A DNA stretch of 39,455 bases from Sabulitectum sp964386635 (GCA_964386635.1 CAYLRO010000028.1:1-39455); one strand, 5' to 3'; shown: positions 15,432-23,687, counted from the stretch's first letter. The notes: generated from the sequence alone by a model not told the origin. Numbers and translations: made by a program.

Positions 15432-16097
15432 CTACTGGCGTCCGCCGCGTACTCCGCCACGGGGGATATCCAGAACCTGGCCGGGATAGATCAGGTTAGG
15501 ATCGCTGATCTTGTCACGGTTGCCTTCGTAGAGCTGAGGCCATTCGCCTCTGCTGTTGTAGACGATTCCGTATCCGGCGATTTTGCCGAGATAGTCACCC
15601 TCAACAACTGTGTAGCTGCTTGCCATGGGAACAGGTACTACAATCGTATCACCTGCGTAAATCATGTTGGGATCGCTGATATGTGCACTGTTGCGCTCAT
15701 AAATGCGAGGCCATTCGGAACCATTACCGAAGTAGTAGTGGTATCCTGCGATTGTCCAGAGACACTCGCCTTCTACGATGGTGTGGTTCACGCCGCTGTT
15801 GCGAAGTCTGTTGATCTCGCCGCGGAGCCAGCTGATGTCAGAGTTGAGCTGATTGACGATTGCAAGAAGCTCATCTCTCTCAGCGCGAAGAGGAAGAACC
15901 TGTACTTCCCATTCATCAACAACTGCATCGGCTTCGGCTTTCTGCCATTCCCAATAAGCGATCTGAAGCTCGATGTTCTTGTCACCCATTGCTTCAATCT
16001 CACTGCGATCGTAATCCTGTAAATCCTCAACGGTATAACTTCTTGCCATAGCAAGAGAGGCGAAGAGGACCAGCGCGATAATCATTGCGTAACGCAT
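15432..16097 (-). CDS. Exported coiled-coil protein with two LysM domains
   Basis: The 221-residue protein has a signal peptide (MRYAMIIALVLFASLAMA), then a helical, charged region with heptad character (about residues 20-100). Two LysM modules follow (about 104-155 and 160-212), each with the pattern V-x-x-G-[ED]-x-L-x-x-I-A-G-Y ... I-x-x-G-[DQ]. LysM binds glycan such as peptidoglycan, so a periplasmic or wall-associated role is likely. Each module includes W-P-x-[IL]-Y-E-x-N, an FCB-like LysM variant with an insert. It lies 13 bases after the small lipoprotein gene and has AGGAAGGGG before its ATG, so the two are an operon. Confidence 0.88.
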   Translation of the reverse strand: MRYAMIIALVLFASLAMARSYTVEDLQDYDRSEIEAMGDKNIELQIAYWEWQKAEADAVVDEWEVQVLPLRAERDELLAIVNQLNSDISWLRGEINRLRNSGVNHTIVEGECLWTIAGYHYYFGNGSEWPRIYERNSAHISDPNMIYAGDTIVVPVPMASSYTVVEGDYLGKIAGYGIVYNSRGEWPQLYEGNRDKISDPNLIYPGQVLDIPRGGVRGGRQ

Positions 16098-16110
16098 GCT
16101 TTACCCCTTC

Positions 16111-16383
16111 CTATCTACCGGTTCCGCCGAGAGATTCATACTCGGCCTGAAGTTCTGCTTTTTCAGCTTCAAGCACCACAATCTGGGCCTCAAGCTCAGG
16201 AATTTCCTCGTTAAGATCTGCAAACTCGTTCTCAAGGCTGACTGCCCTGGCTTCCGCGGCCAGTGCTGCTGCGCGCGCCTCGTCCCTTGCACGAAGTTGT
16301 TCTTCGCTGGGTCCGCAGGCTGCAACCAGCAGGATCATGGCCAGGAGAGCAAGAAAGAACACTGAAGTTCTTTTTCTGAGCAT
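16111..16383 (-). CDS. Small coiled-coil lipoprotein
   Basis: I place the start at the ATG at 16383, with AGGAGGAG upstream; a longer reading frame to 16458 has no such site and would bury the signal peptide. The 90-residue product has a lipoprotein signal ending L-L-V-A-A-C, then an Ala/Glu-rich helix with regular hydrophobic spacing to the end (E-A-R-A-V-S-L-E-N-E-F-A-D-L). It is Lpp-like in size and shape but not recognisable by sequence. Co-transcription with a LysM protein suggests a role in tying an outer-membrane lipid anchor to the wall; that is inference. Confidence 0.82.
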   Translation of the reverse strand: MLRKRTSVFFLALLAMILLVAACGPSEEQLRARDEARAAALAAEARAVSLENEFADLNEEIPELEAQIVVLEAEKAELQAEYESLGGTGR

Positions 16384-16503
16384 CTCCGACTCCTCCTCTC
16401 GGTTACTCCGATTTTGAGTATTTTTACTGTCATGGAATCTTGAATAAATTCTGACCACATGACCCCTTGCCCCTAGTGGGCATTAACTACTTTCAGAAAG
16501 CTA

Positions 16504-16533
16504 TTACTAACCCACAATGCAGTGTGTTGTCAA
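16504..16533 (-). promoter_or_regulatory. Candidate sigma-70 promoter for the lipoprotein-LysM operon
   Basis: On the minus strand a perfect TTGACA (16528-16533) is followed 18 bases later by TAGTAA (16504-16509), a poor -10 box. It lies about 120 bases before the lipoprotein start, and the leader contains a TGCCC/GGGCA inverted repeat at 16468-16482. The -35 box is strong, the -10 weak. The rest of the 182-base gap (16384-16565) shows no gene. Confidence 0.45.
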
Positions 16534-16565
16534 GACGCTCTCCGGTTACTCTCACAGCATATATA

Positions 16566-16979
16566 CTATTTATTAGTCAAGGAAGAAAAGTGCTTCTTTG
16601 TGTGTTTTCTTCCGGCAAGCAGAGAACTGAATAGCAGGATACCAATCAGAAGACCTGCAAAGTCAGCAAAAACATCTCCGGCAGAACAGTCACGGCCGGG
16701 AACGACTGCCTGATGCAGCTCATCCAGAACAGCCCAGACTGCACCGCACAGGAACATTGCTGAAAGAGGTTTTCTCCATCTGCAGAAAACATCCCGGTTC
16801 AATACCAGAGCAAGGGCAAGTCCTCCAAACTCCACCATATGAAACATCTTGTCCTGAAACGGGAACAGCTGAAAAGGAGGCTTCAGTGCAGGCTGATGAC
16901 TTAAAACAACAATAAGCAATCCCACCAGGATCAGGAACAGCCTTGCGGGTATTCTCTCCAGTTCTCTATTTCCCTGCAT
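16566..16979 (-). CDS. VanZ-like membrane protein
   Basis: Starting at the ATG at 16979, the product is 137 residues with about four hydrophobic helices. The first loop contains F-Q-D-K-M-F-H-M-V-E-F-G-G-L and a later one D-E-L-H-Q-A-V-V-P-G-R-D-C-S-A-G-D-V-F-A-D. Together these are the VanZ-like signature (H-x-x-x-F/Y and D-E-x-x-Q ... R-x-x-x-x-x-D-x-x-x-N/D). The family name comes from a teicoplanin-resistance gene, but most members have no known role. It overlaps the upstream GAF-GGDEF gene by 14 bases, so it is translated with it. A longer frame to 17039 lies wholly inside that gene and is less likely. Confidence 0.85.
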   Translation of the reverse strand: MQGNRELERIPARLFLILVGLLIVVLSHQPALKPPFQLFPFQDKMFHMVEFGGLALALVLNRDVFCRWRKPLSAMFLCGAVWAVLDELHQAVVPGRDCSAGDVFADFAGLLIGILLFSSLLAGRKHTKKHFSSLTNK

Positions 16980-18963
16980 CGAAGAACTGCCCCACTTCCG
17001 TAATGGATGACATACCCGGATAACCTGAAATACCGGCAACCATTCCCAGAGCTATTCCAGGAAGTCTTCTGATCATCCTGTCTACATGGGAGACTGCTCC
17101 CCCGATACAGACTCTCACAGGAATCTGCCTCCCTTTGTATGAAAAAGGGGTGTCATCAAACTCCTGGTGAATCCTTGCTGCATAAGCCTCTGCCGATACC
17201 CTGTCTACCCCCTGCAGGCATACCAGGAATTCATCCGCTCCACACCTGGAAAGAACCGCGTCCCCTCCTACAGCCTTTCTGAGTCTTCTTGCTGTGGTTT
17301 CCAGAACTGCATCTCCTGCAAGATATCCGTAGCTCTCATTCAGCCTGGAAAACCCATTGATATCAACTGCAAGAACGGTAATGGACCAGGCACGGCTCTG
17401 TACCCCCCTGACCATATCAGCAAGTGTTGCCTGAAAGTGGGAAAGGAGAGGGAGCTCAGTTATCCTGTCATTCGCTTTCACCCTGTGAAGTGTCCCGAGA
17501 AGGTTGTTCCGACTCACCGCAAGGCTGAAGACTGTTGCAAAAGCTATAAACAGATTGAGATCCTCCGGGGCAAAAAACTGTTCACTTTCACTCTCTACTG
17601 TAAGAACCCCCAGCACAGCACCCATGTCCTCAAGAGGAACAGCACAGCACGAGCCTACAATTCTTCTGGGATCATCCGAGTCGCCGAATGTTCTGACAGC
17701 TTTCTGTCCCACACCCATACGGAGTCTTCTCAGGGGTTCTCGGCGTTTAACTGCCATCCCTGCAAATCCCTCGGAATCATTGAATTCTCTTCCTGCTCTG
17801 CCCTCGCTGAAAGATCCCAGGGATTCAAATATCCGGAGCACCCTGCCCTCACCCAGTATTGCCACAGAAGCTGTAGTATCCGGGTACAGTCTGATTATCG
17901 CGCTGACCAGACGGTGAACAGCCCCTTTTATATCCGTTGTCACTGCCATTTCATCACAGATATCAAAGAAACCCGCTGTCCCGGTCTCTCTTGAACGTTC
18001 CCAAGCCACTGAGAGAAGAAAAGCAATGTCCACCAGAAGAGAAGCAGCATGTTCTCTGGCTTTTTCCGAATCGAAATCAAGCACCATGAAACCATGGAGC
18101 TTGCCGCTGCGCCGGAACTGAAGAAGTGTGACAAATGGATGCCGGCTGTCTCCGTCGTACCACGGCAGCCCGGCACATCCTCCAATTGACATCCTTCCCG
18201 CTGTGGTGTGAAGCATATCGCCTCTGGAGGAATCAAGGATTCGGATGACAGGATCATCGGGACCAGCCATGTAGTGGGGGAAAACCCTGCCTGAGGAAAC
18301 ATCAAACTCGTCCAGCATCACTATGCCCCTGTCGTCCTGCTTGAAGAGAAAAATGCCGTTAGCTCCGGTGCCGTGTCTCAGCACAGGTATCAGGCTCCGG
18401 GCAATATCATCGGGAAAACCTGGTTTTCCTTCTTTGTCCCCTTCTGAAGATCCGGGATCTGCAGGGTTGAGTTTCTTCTCTTCCTTCAGAAACTCTACAA
18501 GGGTAAGAGAAACAAGAGGAATCAATCCTGCTGCAAGGGCTGTAAACAGAACATCAAGCATTGAAGACACATTGAAGTCTCCGGACACAAGGCCTGCTGC
18601 TTTAACAAGAGGTGCCAGAAATTCAATTACTGCAATTGCAGAAGCGGTTTTAAGAACTGGACCTGCAATGGAAGTTCTCTTTATCCAGAGGAAAAGAACC
18701 GGGTAAAGAAAAGCCGCAGGTCCTGCTGCCCCTCCCCAGAGCTGAACACATGTTACCAGCAAAGCGGAGGTGACAAAAACAGTTCCGCTGCAGGGCGTAC
18801 AGTCCCTTTTCAGGAGAAGAACCGCCAGAAGAACTGATAGAACAAGAAAAACAAGACCAGGAAAGAACACTGAACCAAACGATGCAGCTACGCCTGATGC
18901 ATTCAGAATGCCTGCAGCAAAGGCGACTACAGTAAAAAGCCGGTTAATGACTCCTGATTTCAA
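16966..18963 (-). CDS. Membrane protein with two GAF-like domains and a GADEF-type GGDEF domain
   Basis: The 665-residue protein has about five to six hydrophobic helices (residues 5-160). Two GAF-like domains follow (about 180-320 and 325-485; the second includes S-C-C-A-V-P-L-E-D), then a GGDEF domain (about 500-650). The signature reads R-C-G-A-D-E-F, so the second Gly of GGDEF is Ala. The metal-binding D-I-N-G-F-S-R-L-N-E-S-Y-G is intact. No RxxD I-site stands before it. It may be a weak cyclase or a GTP-sensing degenerate domain; sequence alone cannot decide. The start is TTG with GGGAG upstream. A promoter candidate lies at 19075-19103. Confidence 0.87.
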   Translation of the reverse strand: MKSGVINRLFTVVAFAAGILNASGVAASFGSVFFPGLVFLVLSVLLAVLLLKRDCTPCSGTVFVTSALLVTCVQLWGGAAGPAAFLYPVLFLWIKRTSIAGPVLKTASAIAVIEFLAPLVKAAGLVSGDFNVSSMLDVLFTALAAGLIPLVSLTLVEFLKEEKKLNPADPGSSEGDKEGKPGFPDDIARSLIPVLRHGTGANGIFLFKQDDRGIVMLDEFDVSSGRVFPHYMAGPDDPVIRILDSSRGDMLHTTAGRMSIGGCAGLPWYDGDSRHPFVTLLQFRRSGKLHGFMVLDFDSEKAREHAASLLVDIAFLLSVAWERSRETGTAGFFDICDEMAVTTDIKGAVHRLVSAIIRLYPDTTASVAILGEGRVLRIFESLGSFSEGRAGREFNDSEGFAGMAVKRREPLRRLRMGVGQKAVRTFGDSDDPRRIVGSCCAVPLEDMGAVLGVLTVESESEQFFAPEDLNLFIAFATVFSLAVSRNNLLGTLHRVKANDRITELPLLSHFQATLADMVRGVQSRAWSITVLAVDINGFSRLNESYGYLAGDAVLETTARRLRKAVGGDAVLSRCGADEFLVCLQGVDRVSAEAYAARIHQEFDDTPFSYKGRQIPVRVCIGGAVSHVDRMIRRLPGIALGMVAGISGYPGMSSITEVGQFFDAGK

Positions 18964-19074
18964 CAGCTACTCCCTTAATTTACCCAACGGTGAAATGTAG
19001 TGAATTCACCTGCCAGTTAACCACCCCATCCAGGCACTTGACGCAGGGGATGCATATTAATGATTTTTGATCAT

Positions 19075-19103
19075 ACTGTATTGGATATTTCCTCAGCTGC
19101 CAA
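19075..19103 (-). promoter_or_regulatory. Candidate promoter for the GAF-GGDEF/VanZ operon
   Basis: On the minus strand TTGGCA (19098-19103) and TACAGT (19075-19080) are separated by 17 bases, giving five and four matches to the sigma-70 boxes. It would produce a leader of roughly 105 bases before the TTG start at 18963. Confidence 0.4.
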
Positions 19104-19200
19104 CTGATGCAGGAGCCGCAGCAGTTTTTCATATATGGATCAATTTTGAAGCACAGTACAATTTGTCGCCGTTCGGCGAAACACCTTGGAGTAACACCCA
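19104..19200 (+). promoter_or_regulatory. Upstream region of rho with hairpin next to the ribosome site
   Basis: The gap between the divergent genes (18964-19200) holds no open gene that I believe. On the rho side, TACAAT at 19157-19162 resembles a -10 box without a clear -35. A five-base-pair hairpin with a GTTC loop lies at 19166-19179, just before GGAG at about 19189. rho genes are often autoregulated in the leader, so this hairpin could matter, but nothing here proves it. Confidence 0.3.
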
Positions 19201-20517
19201 TTGCAAAAGAACAGTAGAAACAAGCGGGGCCCACACACTAAACGACACCGGGTTATATCAGGACCGACGGCTACCGATCTTGAGTCATTAACACTGGCAG
19301 AACTGCAGAAGATGGCTAAAGAAGTTGGAATTACCAAAGTAACCAATGTCCGTAAAGCAGATCTGGTTACAATCATTCTTGAAAAGAAGGCTGAGCAGAA
19401 CGGTCTTGGCTACTCCACCGGAGTACTGGAGGTTCTCCACGAAGGATATGGCTTCCTTCGAAACGCTGAGTCGAATTATCTCCCTGGTCCCGACGACGTA
19501 TACGTTTCTCCAAGCCAGATAAAGAGATTCAATCTTCTTACAGGAGATTCCATCTGCGGTCATGCAAGAAAGCCAAGAGACGGAGAGAAGTACGCTGCTC
19601 TTATCAGACTCGAGACGGTAAACAGTTTCAACCCGGATGAAATTTCCTCACGAAGAAGATTCGATGCACTGACACCGTTCTACCCTGAAGAAAAGTTCGA
19701 TCTGGAAACTACTCCGGAAAATTTCTCAGGCAGGATAATGGATCTGCTGGTACCGATTGGAAAGGGACAGAGAGCCCTGATAGTTTCTCCTCCCCGTGCA
19801 GGTAAAACTGTTCTTCTTCAGCATCTGGCAAATTCAATCAGTGAAAATCATCCGGATGTAGAACTGATAGTGCTGCTTATTGATGAAAGGCCGGAAGAGG
19901 TTACGGACATGAAGCGCCAGGTGCAGGGAGAGGTGATCAGCTCCACTTTCGATGAAGCTCCCAAGCGGCATGTTCAAATAGCTGACATGGTCATGGAGAA
20001 AGCCAAGAGACTTGTGGAGGCCGGCAAGGACGTTGTTGTGCTTCTGGACAGTATCACCAGACTTGCCAGGGCAAACAATCAGGTTATTCCCCACTCAGGC
20101 AAGATACTTTCAGGCGGAGTAGACTCCAATGCTCTCCAGCGCCCGAAAAGGTTTTTCGGAGCAGCCAGGAACATCGTGGAGGGCGGCAGCCTGACAATCA
20201 TAGGTACAGCGCTGGTTGATACAGGCAGCAGAATGGATGAAGTGATTTTCGAAGAGTTCAAAGGAACCGGTAACTGTGAGATCGTTCTGGATAGAAGACT
20301 TGCAGACAGAAGAGTCTACCCTGCCATTGATATAACCAAGTCAGGAACAAGGCGTGAAGACCTTCTTCTGGATGAAGAAACCATCAGCAGGGTCTGGGTT
20401 ATGAGAAAGATACTTGTGGAAATGAGTCCCGTTGAAGCAATGGAAACCCTGAAAAAGCAGTTGTCCAAGCACAAATCCAACCGGAGATTCCTTGACAACA
20501 TGCAGAATTACGAGTAG
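19201..20517 (+). CDS. rho: Transcription termination factor Rho
   Basis: The 438-residue protein is a full-length Rho, the hexameric RNA helicase that ends transcription. The N-terminal Rho-N helical domain (L-A-E-L-Q-K-M-A-K-E-V-G-I, about residues 30-70) is followed by the cold-shock-like RNA-binding domain (G-Y-G-F-L-R, Y-V-S-P-S-Q-I). Walker A (P-P-R-A-G-K-T) is at about 198-204, Walker B (V-V-V-L-L-D-S) at about 277, and the R-R-V-Y-P-A-I-D block near 369. The start is TTG at 19201, supported by GGAG ten bases upstream and by the basic N-terminal tail; the next ATG would cut into Rho-N. It opens the rho-rpmE-yqhQ-prfA-prmC-ispG-glnA run. Confidence 0.96.
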   Translation: MQKNSRNKRGPHTKRHRVISGPTATDLESLTLAELQKMAKEVGITKVTNVRKADLVTIILEKKAEQNGLGYSTGVLEVLHEGYGFLRNAESNYLPGPDDVYVSPSQIKRFNLLTGDSICGHARKPRDGEKYAALIRLETVNSFNPDEISSRRRFDALTPFYPEEKFDLETTPENFSGRIMDLLVPIGKGQRALIVSPPRAGKTVLLQHLANSISENHPDVELIVLLIDERPEEVTDMKRQVQGEVISSTFDEAPKRHVQIADMVMEKAKRLVEAGKDVVVLLDSITRLARANNQVIPHSGKILSGGVDSNALQRPKRFFGAARNIVEGGSLTIIGTALVDTGSRMDEVIFEEFKGTGNCEIVLDRRLADRRVYPAIDITKSGTRREDLLLDEETISRVWVMRKILVEMSPVEAMETLKKQLSKHKSNRRFLDNMQNYE

Positions 20518-20549
20518 GATACGGCGGATTTTCGGCTGGAGGAAATAAA

Positions 20550-20768
20550 TTGAAAAAAGATATACATCCCAAGTATGAGGATGCTGTATTCTCTTGTGCA
20601 TGTGGCAACGAAGTTCGCACCAAATCCACAAGAGGAGACCACAAATTCGACATCTGTTCGGCCTGCCATCCTTTCTACACCGGCAAGCAGAAGCTTATCG
20701 ACTCTGCCGGCAGAGTTGACAAGTACATGAGAAAATACGGTCTGCAGAAGGACAAGCAGGAGGGATAG
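20550..20768 (+). CDS. rpmE: 50S ribosomal protein L31 (zinc form)
   Basis: The 72-residue protein begins M-K-K-D-I-H-P-K-Y, as L31 does, and keeps the four zinc ligands: Cys16 and Cys18 (C-A-C-G) and Cys36 and Cys39 (C-S-A-C-H-P-F-Y-T-G). This makes it the zinc-containing (C+) type. The start is TTG with GGAGG eight bases upstream. It lies 32 bases after rho, an arrangement common to many phyla. A GC-rich hairpin follows. Confidence 0.95.
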   Translation: MKKDIHPKYEDAVFSCACGNEVRTKSTRGDHKFDICSACHPFYTGKQKLIDSAGRVDKYMRKYGLQKDKQEG

Positions 20769-20787
20769 CAATCCCATTTCGGCGTTG

Positions 20788-20817
20788 AAGCGGGGGGCCC
20801 TGGGCCTCCCGCTTTGT
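20788..20817 (+). terminator. GC-rich hairpin after rpmE, terminator or attenuator
   Basis: The stem (20788-20799 with 20803-20814, including one G-T pair and a three-base CTG loop) is about 12 base pairs, but only a TTT run follows. It may reduce read-through from rho-rpmE into yqhQ-prfA rather than fully stop it. Confidence 0.6.
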
Positions 20818-20835
20818 CACATGTTGGAGTAGAAA

Positions 20836-21786
20836 ATGGAAGAGAAGAGACCAGGTATCGGTGGACAGGCCATCATAGAGGGTGTGTTCATGAGAGCTCC
20901 CGGGAAAGCTGCCGCTGCAGTGAGAAAACCCGACGGAACAATTGTTGCCCGGGACATGTCCTCCCTGGTTCCCGCAGCAAGAACTGGAATTCTTGCCAGA
21001 CCTGTATTCAGAGGCGCACTGAACCTGATAGAAACTTTGAAACTGGGATTCACCGCTCTCAACTGGTCTGCTTCAGTGGTGGAAGAAAAGCCGGAAGAAA
21101 ACAAAAAGGGATCTTCCCTGGGAGTGGTTCTCTCCAACGTTGCAGCAATTGCAATTGCTCTGGTTCTGTTCGCCTGGCTCCCTCTGAAACTCGGTATGTG
21201 GATCTCATCCGGCTGGGCCGAGGGCAGCACTGAGCAGTTCTTCATCCACATGATCGCAGGCGTGTTCAGAATCATAGCTTTTGTACTCTATATTGCAGGC
21301 ATTTCACTTATGCCTGATATCCGCAGGGTGTTCATGTATCACGGAGCCGAGCACCAGGTTATCCATGCATGGGAAACAGGCTCTGATAACCTGGCGGCAG
21401 ATGCTGCAAAGAATTCCCCCCTCCACGCAAGATGCGGAACCAGCTTTCTGATGTACGTTATGATAATTACCATACTCTGCTACACTGTGATTGATTCAGG
21501 GGTCTACCTGATCCTACATAGATCTCTTGCAGCACACTGGAGAATACTGTATCACCTTCCTCTTATCCCGCTTGTGATGGGCATCTCCTATGAAGTGCTT
21601 AAAGCCGCAGACCGCCACCTGGACACATCAGCTTTGGCAAGAGCCCTGTCCAAACCGGGACTCTGGCTGCAGCGGCTTACAACCCGGGAGGCTGAGCCTG
21701 AAATGCTGGAGGTTGCGGAAATCGCAGCAAGGACAGCTCTGGGGATGGAACTCCCTGATAATGTTGAGATTGAGGAAAGCCTATGA
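20836..21786 (+). CDS. DUF1385 membrane protein (YqhQ-like)
   Basis: The 316-residue protein opens with G-I-G-G-Q-A-I-I-E-G-V-F-M-R-A-P, the N-terminal block of DUF1385, and carries Y-H-G-A-E-H-Q-V-I-H-A-W-E at about residue 170. It has about four hydrophobic helices (near 95-115, 135-165, 205-230 and 240-255). The biochemical role is not established. The family is often encoded just upstream of prfA-prmC, as here, where the stop overlaps the prfA start (ATGA). ATG start with GGAG upstream. Confidence 0.9.
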   Translation: MEEKRPGIGGQAIIEGVFMRAPGKAAAAVRKPDGTIVARDMSSLVPAARTGILARPVFRGALNLIETLKLGFTALNWSASVVEEKPEENKKGSSLGVVLSNVAAIAIALVLFAWLPLKLGMWISSGWAEGSTEQFFIHMIAGVFRIIAFVLYIAGISLMPDIRRVFMYHGAEHQVIHAWETGSDNLAADAAKNSPLHARCGTSFLMYVMIITILCYTVIDSGVYLILHRSLAAHWRILYHLPLIPLVMGISYEVLKAADRHLDTSALARALSKPGLWLQRLTTREAEPEMLEVAEIAARTALGMELPDNVEIEESL

Positions 21787-22859
21787 AGTACAGCGAAGAG
21801 CAGATAAAGATCAGAGAGAGACTGAATGAGATAGACGGGGAACTGTGTAAACCTGCCGTTCTGAGAAATTCCTCTTCCATCAGATCCCTGAACACCGAAA
21901 GGGCCGGTCTTGTAAGAATAGACGACTCTCTATCGGACATTCAGGATACGGAGTCACTTCTTGCCGAGATGAAAATCGCTGCAGACGGAGATGATCCTGA
22001 GCTTTCGGAAATGGCTTCAGTGGAAATTCCAGACCTGGAAGCAAGGCTTGAAAATCTTCTAATGGAGCTTAAAATTCTTCTTATTCCTCCTGATCCCAAC
22101 GATCAGAGAGGTGTTGTTATGGAAATCAGGGCAGGTACCGGTGGAGAGGAAGCTGCTCTATTCGCAGGGAGTATTTACCGGATGTATCAGAGCTATGCTC
22201 AGAAGATGGAGTGGAAGCTGGATGTGATAAGCAGCAGAGAGAGTGAGCGCGGAGGTTACAGGGAGATTATTTTCAACCTGTCCGGCAGCGGTGTATACAG
22301 CAGATTGAAGTATGAATCCGGTGTACACAGAGTCCAGCGGGTACCTGAAACGGAAACCAGCGGGAGAGTGCACACTTCAGCCTGTACAGTTGCTGTTCTT
22401 CCTGAAGCAGAAGAAGTGGATATCGATATCAATCAGGATGATCTCCGTATCGATGTGTACCGTTCTTCAGGCCCTGGAGGGCAGAGCGTTAATACAACCG
22501 ACTCTGCTGTCAGGATCACTCACCTTCCTACTGGAACTGTTGTTTCCTGCCAGGACGAAAAAAGTCAGCACAAGAACAAGGCAAAGGCAATGAAGGTGCT
22601 GAGATCAAGACTCCTGGTTGTAAAACAGGACGAGGAAAATGCAAAAAGATCCGAAAGCCGGAAGAGCATGATAGGCTCAGGGGATCGATCAGCCAAGATC
22701 AGAACATATAATTTTCCTCAGGGGCGCTTTACCGATCACAGGATCCACCTTACGCTTCATTCCCTGACGGACATCCTGGGCGGAAGTCTTGACCAGGTGA
22801 TAGATGAACTCATCAAGGCTGACCAGGAAAGGATACTGGCTGAAAGGTCCGAGAGTTGA
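21783..22859 (+). CDS. prfA: Peptide chain release factor 1
   Basis: The 358-residue protein reads UAA and UAG and triggers peptide release. GGQ (S-G-P-G-G-Q-S-V-N-T-T-D) is at about residues 230-236. The stop-codon-reading tripeptide is P-E-T at about 187, inside R-V-P-E-T-E-T-S-G-R-V-H-T-S-A. It keeps the P-x-T form of RF1 (PAT or PVT in most) and is not the SPF of RF2. The tip Gln is the expected substrate of PrmC, encoded next. Length and domain order are normal, and no programmed frameshift is seen. Confidence 0.96.
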   Translation: MKYSEEQIKIRERLNEIDGELCKPAVLRNSSSIRSLNTERAGLVRIDDSLSDIQDTESLLAEMKIAADGDDPELSEMASVEIPDLEARLENLLMELKILLIPPDPNDQRGVVMEIRAGTGGEEAALFAGSIYRMYQSYAQKMEWKLDVISSRESERGGYREIIFNLSGSGVYSRLKYESGVHRVQRVPETETSGRVHTSACTVAVLPEAEEVDIDINQDDLRIDVYRSSGPGGQSVNTTDSAVRITHLPTGTVVSCQDEKSQHKNKAKAMKVLRSRLLVVKQDEENAKRSESRKSMIGSGDRSAKIRTYNFPQGRFTDHRIHLTLHSLTDILGGSLDQVIDELIKADQERILAERSES

Positions 22860-23686
22860 CAGTTCAACAGGCCATTGAACTGGGCAGGTCAGCAATGGCT
22901 GACGCAGGGGTGGAAAACCCGGAATGGGATGCCCGTGTGATAGCGGCTCACATGCTGAATCGGCCCCTGTCCCAACTCACCGGAGATATCTCCTTTTCTG
23001 CACTGGAAGAGGAGAATTTTTTTTCATTTACTGAGAGAAGAATTAAGGGAGAACCGCTTCAGTACATCACAGGAAACTGGGATTTTTATGGAAGAACCTT
23101 CCAGCTTTCCCCTTCTGTACTCATACCCAGACCTGAAACAGAGCAGATGATTGACATCATTCTGGAGCGGGAATTTCCCCGGGAACCTGTCATCCTCGAT
23201 GCAGGTACCGGTTCAGGAGCCATTGGAATTACCCTTGCCCTTGAAATACCAGGAGCAACAGTTGTAGCTACGGATGTATCCCAGAAAGCTCTTGCTCAGG
23301 CAACAGAAAATGCTGAACTTCTGGGAGCTTCCGATTATCTTACCGTTTCATGCCATCTGGCAGCACCTCTAAAGGGCCCTTTTGATCTCATTGCTGCCAA
23401 TCTTCCGTACATCCCTGCAGGGGAAATCCGAACCCTGCAGAAGGAGATTCGTGACCACGAACCTGTCCTGGCCCTTGATGGCGGAGAAGATGGCACTTTG
23501 CTTATATTGGAGCTTGTTAAGTGTGCCTCCAAACTGCTTGGTGCAGGGGGATTCATCATCCTTGAAACCGGATATGAGCAGAAGACCGCGGTCACCGGTT
23601 TTTTCAGCCATGAGCTGTGGACCGGAATAAGGGCGCACAAAGACCTTGCAGGAAGACACAGATTCGTGTCTGCAGTGAGGAGGTAG
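22856..23686 (+). CDS. prmC: Release factor glutamine N5-methyltransferase PrmC
   Basis: The 276-residue protein methylates the Gln of the GGQ motif in release factors using S-adenosylmethionine. An N-terminal helical substrate domain (to about residue 80) is followed by R-P-E-T-E and the SAM-binding D-A-G-T-G-S-G-A-I-G-I at about 115-125. The catalytic tetrapeptide is N-L-P-Y at about residue 182, where most PrmC have N-P-P-Y. Both are known among class I amino-methyltransferases. The start is TTG, in TTGA shared with the prfA stop, so translation is coupled. Confidence 0.93.
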   Translation: MTVQQAIELGRSAMADAGVENPEWDARVIAAHMLNRPLSQLTGDISFSALEEENFFSFTERRIKGEPLQYITGNWDFYGRTFQLSPSVLIPRPETEQMIDIILEREFPREPVILDAGTGSGAIGITLALEIPGATVVATDVSQKALAQATENAELLGASDYLTVSCHLAAPLKGPFDLIAANLPYIPAGEIRTLQKEIRDHEPVLALDGGEDGTLLILELVKCASKLLGAGGFIILETGYEQKTAVTGFFSHELWTGIRAHKDLAGRHRFVSAVRR

Positions 23687-23687
23687 A

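Noticed and set aside
16468..16482. TGCCC/GGGCA inverted repeat as a terminator
   Set aside because: The stem is only five base pairs without a T tract; at most it is a leader element.
17167..17994. Open frame of 275 codons opposite the GAF-GADEF gene
   Set aside because: It is antisense to domains that are clearly coding and its translation is Cys/Ser-rich without recognisable blocks.
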